A DNA stretch of 62,925 nt from Solirubrobacterales bacterium. GTDB taxonomy: Bacteria; Actinomycetota; Thermoleophilia; Solirubrobacterales; 70-9. Both the position numbers and the translations under genes were made by a program. Below are positions 58,066 to 62,925 of this stretch, one piece after another. The DNA lies in NCBI GenBank assembly GCA_009379895.1, contig WHSW01000002.1:1-62925 (forward strand), in the 5' to 3' direction. The notes beneath the pieces were generated by a model. The model ran no database searches, was not told the DNA's origin, and was given only the letters and a program-made list of their open reading frames with translations. The stretch's first letter is position 1. Every line of letters starts with the position of its first letter.

Positions 58066-59055
58066 GTGCTCACGGCCCCTGCCCGGAAAACGTGGCTGCT
58101 CGCGTTCGCGGCGCTGCTCCTCCTCCTGCCGGCCGCCGGCTGCGGCGGGGAGGACGACCCCTCAGCGGACGCCGCCACCGGCGAGGCACCCGCCGCGTCG
58201 TCGTTCCCCGCCGTCGACGGCGGCGCGCTCGAGGACGTGCTCGCAGACGCCAAGCAGGGCGATGATCTCGTCGTCGCGCCCGCCGGCACGGTGTTCGACG
58301 TGGGCCGCAACCGGTTCGGCTTCGCCGTCTTCACCGTCGATCGCCAGCAGGTGACCGACGCCGACGTGGCGATCTACGCCGCCCACGGCCCCACCGGGAC
58401 CGCCGAGGGCCCGTTCCCGGCCCGCGCCGAGAGCCTCGAGACCGAGCCGGCGTTCGTCGCCCAGACCACCTCCACCGACCCGGACGCCGCCAAGGCCGTC
58501 TACGTCACCGACCTCAACCTCGACCGGCCGGGCGAGTGGCGCCTCGTCGCCCTGGTCAAGCGCGGCGATGAGACGTCGGCGGTGCGGATGCCGAGCATCG
58601 TGGTCCGCAAGCGGGATTCGATCCCCGCGGTTCGCGACGCCGCGCCGAGGATCAACACCCCGACCGCCGATCAGGTCGGAAACATCCAGGAGATCGACAC
58701 CCGGGTTCCGCCCGACTCGATGCACGACGTCGACCTCGCCGACGTGATCGGCAAGAAGCCGGTGGTCCTGCTGTTCGCCACCCCGGCGCTCTGCACGAGC
58801 CGCGTCTGCGGTCCGGTGGTCGATGTCGCTGAGCAGGTCAAGCGCGAGGTCGGCGACGAGGTCGCGTTCATCCACATGGAGATCTGGGAGGACAACGACC
58901 CGAACAAGGGGCCGCGCGAGCAGGTCAGGGCCTTCAACTTGCAGACCGAGCCATGGCTGTTCGTGCTCGACCGCCAGGGGCGGGTCTCGACACGGATCGA
59001 GGGCGCCTTCAGCGTTCCCGAGCTCGAGCGCGCCGTCGACCGGGTCACGGAGTGA
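58066..59055 (+). CDS. Thioredoxin-fold lipoprotein (SCO/redoxin-like)
   Basis: 329 residues. A lipoprotein signal peptide ends with LPAAGC (lipobox) near residue 26. After an N-terminal beta-domain (about 50-185) the C-terminal part is thioredoxin-like: KKPVVLLFATPALCTSRVCGPVVDVAEQVKREVGDEVAFIHMEIW (about 225-270), where CTSRVC is a CxxxxC redox pair similar to SCO proteins. It would act outside the membrane in thiol or copper chemistry; the role is inference. A TAGGGT -10 ends 9 nt before the GTG start. Confidence 0.85.
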   Translation: MLTAPARKTWLLAFAALLLLLPAAGCGGEDDPSADAATGEAPAASSFPAVDGGALEDVLADAKQGDDLVVAPAGTVFDVGRNRFGFAVFTVDRQQVTDADVAIYAAHGPTGTAEGPFPARAESLETEPAFVAQTTSTDPDAAKAVYVTDLNLDRPGEWRLVALVKRGDETSAVRMPSIVVRKRDSIPAVRDAAPRINTPTADQVGNIQEIDTRVPPDSMHDVDLADVIGKKPVVLLFATPALCTSRVCGPVVDVAEQVKREVGDEVAFIHMEIWEDNDPNKGPREQVRAFNLQTEPWLFVLDRQGRVSTRIEGAFSVPELERAVDRVTE

Positions 59056-59066
59056 TCCACCCGGCG

Positions 59067-59072
59067 TAGGAT
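59067..59072 (+). promoter_or_regulatory. -10 element of the GMC oxidoreductase gene
   Basis: TAGGAT ends 6 nt before the ATG at 59079, the exact leaderless spacing. Confidence 0.6.
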
Positions 59073-59078
59073 CGGCCC

Positions 59079-60680
59079 ATGTCCGCGGCCGACTACGTGA
59101 TCGTGGGGGCCGGCTCGGCCGGCTGCGTACTCGCCAACCGTCTGAGCGCGGATCCGTCCGTCCATGTGCAGGTGATCGAGGCCGGCCGCCGCGACCGCCA
59201 TCCGAACATCAAGATCCCGGCCGGGTTCGCCAACCAGTTCCACACCCGGCTCGACTGGGACTACGACACCGAGCCCGAGCCGCACCTCGACGGGCGCTCG
59301 CTCTACATCCCGCGCGGGAAGGCGCTCGGTGGGTCGAGCTCGATGAACGCGATGCTCTACGTGCGGGGCCGTCCGCTCGATTACGACCTCTGGGAGCGCC
59401 AGGGAGCGGCCGGGTGGGGATGGGAGGCGGTTCTGCCCTACTTCCTGCGCTCCGAGGACAACGCGCGCGGGGCCTCGGAGTTCCACGCCGCGGGCGGCGA
59501 GCTTCGGGTCTCCGAGCAGCGCTCGCCGAGGCCGCTCGACCGGCGGCTGCTCGACGCGAGCGCCGCGGCCGGGATCCCGCTCGTCGCCGACTACAACGGG
59601 CCCGAGCAGGACGGTGCGTCGATGTTCCAGGTCACGCAGCGAAACGGCCGTCGCTGGAGCGCCGCCGACGCCTTCCTTCGGCCGGTGCTCTCGCGTTCGA
59701 ACCTCGAGCTGGTCACCGGGGCGACCGTGCTCGGGGTCGAGCTCGAGGGCGAGCGGGCGACCGGGGTGCGCTACCGGCGCCGCGTCGGCGGCGAGCGCGT
59801 CGCGACCGCGCGGCGCGAGGTGATCCTCGCGGCGGGGGCGATCGGATCGCCGCAGCTCCTGCTGCTCTCGGGCATCGGGCCTCCCGACCACCTGCGCGAG
59901 GTCGGCGTCGAGGTCCGTCGCGAGCTCCCGGGCGTGGGCGCCAACCTCCAGGACCATCCGTTCGTGAGCATGATCTGGGAGGTCACCGACGAGCGCACCC
60001 TCCACGTCGCCGACGAGCCGCGCTTCCTGGCCGAATGGCTGCTCCGCCGCTCGGGGCCGCTGACCTCGACGGTGGCCGAGGTGGCGGCCTTCGTGCGCAC
60101 CCGTGCCGGGCTGCCCGCGGCCGACATCCAGTTCCACATGGGCGCCGCCTACTACGAGGACCATGGCGCCGAGGAGTTCGACGGCCACGCGATCACGATC
60201 GCGCCGGTGCTCGTCAGCCCGCGGGCGCGGGGCCGCGTCTGGTTGCGATCGGCCGACCCTCGGGCCAAGCCGCGCATCCTGACCAACTCGCTCGCGGCGC
60301 CCGAGGACGTCGCGTCGCTGGTCGCCGGGATGGAGCTCGCGCGCGAGATCGCCGCCCAAGGGCCGCTCAGCGAGATCGTCGTCCGCGAGGTCAAGCCGGG
60401 GGAGGGGGCGGCCGACCGCGAGGCGCTCGAGGCAGACCTGCGTCGCCGGCTGATGCTGATCTACCACCCGGTCGGCACCTGCCGGATGGCCGACGAGGGC
60501 ACCGACGCGGTCGTCGACTCGCAGCTTCGCGTCCACGGGGTCGACGGCCTGCGGGTGGTCGACGCCTCGGTGATGCCGGTGATCACCGGCGGCAACACCA
60601 ACGCCCCGACGATCATGATCGCCGAGCGGGCGAGCGACCTGATCGCCGAGCGCGAGCCGCTCGGCTTAAGGGGTTCTTGA
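59079..60680 (+). CDS. GMC-family flavin oxidoreductase (choline/alcohol dehydrogenase-like)
   Basis: 533 residues. FAD-binding motif DYVIVGAGSAGCVLANRLSADPSVHVQVIEAG (residues 4-35), GMC signature 1 GKALGGSSSMNAMLYVRG (about 84-101), signature 2 GAIGSPQLLLLSGIG (about 255-269), and the C-terminal YHPVGTCRM...NTNAPTIMIAERASD with the catalytic His and Asn. The family oxidises alcohols such as choline or long-chain alcohols, passing electrons to oxygen or another acceptor. No betaine genes are beside it, so choline is not specially favoured. Confidence 0.93.
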   Translation: MSAADYVIVGAGSAGCVLANRLSADPSVHVQVIEAGRRDRHPNIKIPAGFANQFHTRLDWDYDTEPEPHLDGRSLYIPRGKALGGSSSMNAMLYVRGRPLDYDLWERQGAAGWGWEAVLPYFLRSEDNARGASEFHAAGGELRVSEQRSPRPLDRRLLDASAAAGIPLVADYNGPEQDGASMFQVTQRNGRRWSAADAFLRPVLSRSNLELVTGATVLGVELEGERATGVRYRRRVGGERVATARREVILAAGAIGSPQLLLLSGIGPPDHLREVGVEVRRELPGVGANLQDHPFVSMIWEVTDERTLHVADEPRFLAEWLLRRSGPLTSTVAEVAAFVRTRAGLPAADIQFHMGAAYYEDHGAEEFDGHAITIAPVLVSPRARGRVWLRSADPRAKPRILTNSLAAPEDVASLVAGMELAREIAAQGPLSEIVVREVKPGEGAADREALEADLRRRLMLIYHPVGTCRMADEGTDAVVDSQLRVHGVDGLRVVDASVMPVITGGNTNAPTIMIAERASDLIAEREPLGLRGS

Positions 60681-60705
60681 CCGAGGGTCTCTAGGATCAT
60701 GGGCG

Positions 60706-60942
60706 ATGGCTGACCACCGGCTCCGATGCCCGAAGTGCGGCGGCGAGATGCCGAGCCGCGTGCGAAACGGCGTCCAGATCGAGCAGTGCCTCGAGTGCCA
60801 CGGGATCTTCCTCGACCGCGGCGAGTTCGAGCGCCTGATCACCACCGAGAGCAGCTTCCTCGGGGAGCCGTCCGATCGGTCCGACGACGACGAGGACGGC
60901 GCCCCCCGACAGCGATCTCGCGACTTCGCCTTCCTCGGCTGA
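60706..60942 (+). CDS. zf-TFIIB-domain small protein
   Basis: 78 residues. Two CxxC pairs, CPKCGGEMPSR at residue 8 and QCLECHGIFLDRGEFERL near 28, form the zinc ribbon of the zf-TFIIB family, followed by an acidic tail (DRSDDDEDG). Its role is unknown; it may bind nucleic acid or protein. A TAGGAT -10 (60692-60697) ends 8 nt before the ATG. It precedes a tRNA by 69 nt. Confidence 0.88.
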   Translation: MADHRLRCPKCGGEMPSRVRNGVQIEQCLECHGIFLDRGEFERLITTESSFLGEPSDRSDDDEDGAPRQRSRDFAFLG

Positions 60943-60993
60943 CCGGCCCGTCCGCCCCTCGGGCGACGGCGGAAGCCGCGCGCGTCCAGCGAG

Positions 60994-60999
60994 TAGTCT
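60994..60999 (+). promoter_or_regulatory. -10 element of the CAU tRNA
   Basis: TAGTCT lies 12 nt before the mature tRNA 5' end. Confidence 0.55.
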
Positions 61000-61011
61000 C
61001 GGCGCCCTCGC

Positions 61012-61085
61012 GGGCCGGTAGCTCAGCTGGTCAGAGCAGCGGACTCATAATCCGCAGGACGTAGGTTCGACCCCTACCCGGCCCA
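61012..61085 (+). tRNA. tRNA with CAU anticodon (Met elongator or Ile2)
   Basis: Full cloverleaf: 7-bp acceptor GGGCCGG/CCGGCCC, D-arm with AGCTCAGCTGGTCAGAGC, anticodon stem GCGGA/TCCGC with loop CTCATAA, T-arm with GGTTCGACCCC. The anticodon CAU cannot tell elongator Met from the lysidine-modified Ile tRNA without comparison. The CCA end is not encoded (ACC then T). A strong terminator follows 10 nt later. Its 3' end is a plausible integration site for the DNA that follows. Confidence 0.92.
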
Positions 61086-61094
61086 CCTAGAAAG

Positions 61095-61114
61095 CCCCGC
61101 TCAGGCGGGGTTTT
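61095..61114 (+). terminator. Rho-independent terminator after the CAU tRNA
   Basis: CCCCGC/GCGGGG stem with a TCAG loop followed by TTTTCT. It ends the tRNA transcript. Confidence 0.85.
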
Positions 61115-61224
61115 CTCTTGTTCGGCTTCAGCGCGGCTTGTACTTTCTGTCCCCATTCTGTCCCGAGTTCCTCTCGGCGCTCCCCGTTCGGGTTGGCTCC
61201 CTGGTCACGCCTAGACTTGAAGGG

Positions 61225-61998
61225 GTGAGCGAAGAGCAGACAGAGAGCAGCGGCGGGTTCGACGCCGATTCGTGGGCAAGCGAGCACGTCGTCGCTGAGG
61301 CGCCTGATCCGCTCGCCAACATCGACTTCGGACCCGACCCTGAGCCGGCGTACGAGGCCGAGCAGCCCTACGAGCCCGAGCCCGACTACGGGGATCGCTC
61401 AACCCCTGATGTGTCTCAGGAAGCCCGAGCGTTGCGCCAGATGTTGGACGCCCCGGAGGACGAGCCGGACGGCGTAGACGCGGAGTTCGATCTCGAGGAA
61501 GAGGACGGTTACCAGGCCGACGACTTGGACGACTACGGCGATGACGAGGCCTCGTTCGATCCGGAGAGTCCCGAGTACGCCGTGCAGGCCCTCGCACTGA
61601 CCGCCCAGCAGGCGGACCAGGATCTAGACGCCCAGCGCGAGCAGCTCAGCGCCGAGCGACAGACCTTCGAGGCCCAGCAGCACGCAGACGCCCTTGGCGG
61701 TCTGGTGCAGCGCTACCCCGCGATGCAGACGCCCGCGGTCCAGCAGGCGCTCCGCGACGAGCTGGCGCCGCTCGCGGAGCAATTCGGCGACGTCCGAGCC
61801 TCGCCGCACCTCATCGAGATGGCTTTCCTCGCTACCCGCGCCCGAGAGACGATGGCCCGTGAGGTCCGCCCAGCTCAGATCCCGAAGGGTGCATTCCTCG
61901 AGACTGGCGCAGGCGCGACGACTCCTGGTTCCGAGGATCCTGATGCGCAGCTCAAACGCGACCTGCTGACTCCCAGCGGCGGAGGGGTCATAGATTGA
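61225..61998 (+). CDS. Acidic coiled-coil protein, possibly phage scaffold-like
   Basis: 257 residues. The first 120 are strongly acidic with Pro/Tyr/Asp-rich low complexity (PEPAYEAEQPYEPEPDYGD, DLDDYGDDEASFD), followed by a helical stretch (about 125-225, QQADQDLDAQREQLSAERQTFEAQQ) and a short tail. It looks like capsid scaffold or other phage accessory proteins, but I cannot confirm that. Base composition is visibly less G+C-rich than upstream. The GTG at 61225 follows a TAGACT -10 (61212-61217) by 7 nt and also an AAGGGG. The downstream palindrome and HTH gene fit a mobile element. Confidence 0.6.
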   Translation: MSEEQTESSGGFDADSWASEHVVAEAPDPLANIDFGPDPEPAYEAEQPYEPEPDYGDRSTPDVSQEARALRQMLDAPEDEPDGVDAEFDLEEEDGYQADDLDDYGDDEASFDPESPEYAVQALALTAQQADQDLDAQREQLSAERQTFEAQQHADALGGLVQRYPAMQTPAVQQALRDELAPLAEQFGDVRASPHLIEMAFLATRARETMAREVRPAQIPKGAFLETGAGATTPGSEDPDAQLKRDLLTPSGGGVID

Positions 61999-62026
61999 GG
62001 GCGCCGATCACTGACATAGAAGGCAA

Positions 62027-62046
62027 ATTCACAACGCGTTGTGAAT
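62027..62046. promoter_or_regulatory. 20-bp perfect palindrome, operator-like
   Basis: ATTCACAACG joined directly to its complement, with no spacer, between the acidic gene and the HTH gene. It is followed by a smaller dyad TGGCCA-TCGT-TGGCCA (about 62070-62085). Both could bind a dimeric repressor. Confidence 0.6.
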
Positions 62047-62102
62047 CCCGGGCGGTGGTCAATCTCCTGGCCATCGTTGGCCACTGATCTGAGAGCCGCG
62101 CC

Positions 62103-62534
62103 ATGCCCGTGATCAAGTACACGGACGAGCAGCGCGAAGCGATCTACCGACTCGCGGAGAACGGGGTCAGCTCGGTTGAGATCTCCCGTCGCCTCGCCGC
62201 CGGCGAGGGTCCAGTTCCGCCCGTCGCGATCCCCGCCCGCACCGTCCGCCGCTACGTCGCAGATCGCCGCCGCGCGCTCGAGCGAGAGCTGAGCCGCTAC
62301 GGATCTAAGGGCCGCGCCCAGGCACCCGCTACCGACCAGGCAAGCGAGCTGAGGCGCACCAAGAACTTCCTGCAGTACTGCATCTACAAGGACGCGATGC
62401 GAGCGCGCGGATGGGAGCAGCGCCGAGAGCCGCGCCCAGACGACCTCAACGACTACTTCGACGCCGCTACGGCTCTACGCCGCGCCACACGGACCGCACC
62501 TGAGAGCTGCGCCACCCCACCCATAGACGAGTAG
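62103..62534 (+). CDS. Small helix-turn-helix protein, phage/mobile-element type
   Basis: 143 residues. An N-terminal HTH-like segment (YTDEQREAIYRLAENGVSSVEISRRLAAGEG...IPARTVRRYVADRRRALERELSRYG, residues 6-66) resembles phage small-terminase or resolvase HTH domains; the rest (about 80-125) is helical and basic-acidic. The target is unknown. The ATG at 62103 lies 57 nt after the 20-bp palindrome, which could be its own operator. Base use is unlike the chromosome-type genes to the left. Confidence 0.6.
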   Translation: MPVIKYTDEQREAIYRLAENGVSSVEISRRLAAGEGPVPPVAIPARTVRRYVADRRRALERELSRYGSKGRAQAPATDQASELRRTKNFLQYCIYKDAMRARGWEQRREPRPDDLNDYFDAATALRRATRTAPESCATPPIDE

Positions 62535-62925
62535 ATCTCTACCTGCTCCTCGCTCGTCTCTCGTTCTCTTCTCGTTCACGCTTGCGAATCGACGCTTGCG
62601 AATCGCATCCTCACGCACGCTCACACGCCTGCACCCGGCCTCACGCTCGAGCACCCACCAGCCCACGCACCCAGGCACACAACAGACACAGAGTCCGTTG
62701 CACTTGGCTTGTTCAAGCCATCTGAGGTTCTCTGAAATGCGTCCGAAAGGGGGTTTTTCTGGATATGGATGGGGATACGGTTTGCTCTCCGGGCGGACCC
62801 GGTGCCCGGTCCGAGCGCGGGAACGGCGCGAGCCATCCGCGTGGTCGCAGTCAGTGTCGCTCGTCGTCTCTATGAAGAAGGGCTCCGCGTCAAGTAGCGG
62901 TTGGTAGTTCGTCGTCAGGGTCCTC
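62535..62925. other. 391-nt stretch without a convincing gene
   Basis: 62535-62680 is pyrimidine-rich on the plus strand. It contains a 14-nt tandem repeat (62579-62592 and 62593-62606), a 7-bp inverted repeat with a 2-nt loop (62705-62720), a G5T5 run near 62749-62758, and CGGACC/GGTCCG (62794-62813). The open frames here have low-complexity translations and I do not support them. Confidence 0.5.
62579..62606 (+). repeat. 14-nt tandem repeat
   Basis: CGCTTGCGAATCG with a final A or C, twice in a row, in the non-coding end of the window. Confidence 0.9.

Noticed and set aside
61087-61322. Minus-strand frames that might be the tail of an integrase next to the tRNA
   Set aside because: The appealing KPRLSGAF-like ending is simply the translated rho-independent terminator. 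No catalytic integrase motifs are present.
62596-62907. Open frame of 103 codons at the right end
   Set aside because: Ser/His/Thr/Arg-rich low-complexity translation in a pyrimidine-skewed region, no promoter or Shine-Dalgarno.

Overview
This window is very G+C-rich DNA from an actinomycete. The most likely class is Thermoleophilia (Solirubrobacterales-like); this is an inference. Supporting it are the order recN-steA-steB-pyrG and the order aroC-aroKB-aroQ-Xaa-Pro peptidase with efp, nusB and dxs further on. A DUF222/HNH gene, DUF3159, DUF3866 and TlyA, and exported proteins with very basic beta-modules of the kind common in that class, point the same way. Most coding DNA is dense, with 4-nt start/stop overlaps (ATGA, GTGA, TTGA). 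Many transcription units begin with a TAnnnT -10 hexamer 6-10 nt before the start codon and no Shine-Dalgarno, which is the layout of leaderless mRNAs.

Layout. 1-5.6 kb: the end of a YbhN-type membrane protein, a NAPE-PLD/UlaG-like metallo-beta-lactamase-fold hydrolase, an SOS-box-controlled DUF222/HNH nuclease gene, and a two-gene unit with a membrane-anchored phosphodiesterase. 5.8-10.1 kb: shikimate pathway block (aroC, an aroK-aroB fusion, aroQ) and an Xaa-Pro peptidase. 10.2-18 kb: accessory block with a baeRF-type release-factor-like protein, a PEBP protein, an exported NHL propeller, an M42 peptidase, a quinone oxidoreductase and a large exported lipase-like hydrolase. 18.2-25.4 kb: efp, methyltransferase, nusB, an XseB-like small protein, a polyprenyl diphosphate synthase, a split metallophosphoesterase and dxs. 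25.5-29.1 kb: a giant exported M14 carboxypeptidase. 29.2-38.3 kb: a small membrane protein under a CRP-like palindrome, tlyA, nadK, recN, steA, steB, a MraY/WecA-like transferase and pyrG. 38.4-43.3 kb: accessory block with a methyltransferase, the DUF1326/DUF2182 pair, an M20 peptidase and DUF3866. 43.3-51.6 kb: Nudix, xerD, mutM, a P1 peptidase, recO, DUF3159, dgt and dnaG. 51.6-61 kb: a second SOS-box-controlled HNH gene, an unusual tRNA-Asn, a TetR regulator divergent from an exported propeller, a glycosyltransferase, an SDR, a redoxin lipoprotein, a GMC oxidoreductase, a zf-TFIIB protein and a CAU tRNA. 61.1-62.9 kb: compositionally different DNA with two phage-like small genes, a 20-bp perfect palindrome and a 391-nt stretch without a convincing gene. 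It is probably the edge of an element inserted beside the tRNA.

How the genes fit together. Aromatic and isoprenoid precursor synthesis, NAD(P) and CTP supply, translation factors, DNA replication/repair and cell-wall/division functions are interleaved with exported hydrolases. The points most worth a second look are: two unrelated HNH genes each with a LexA-type box; the leaderless promoter signature; the many short tandem duplications, two of which duplicate gene junctions (the steA/steB stop-start junction and the P1-peptidase start and stop); the split metallophosphoesterase; the CRP-like site placed at about -42; and the tRNA-adjacent element. I did not find a CRISPR array, a recognisable defence cassette or an insertion sequence.
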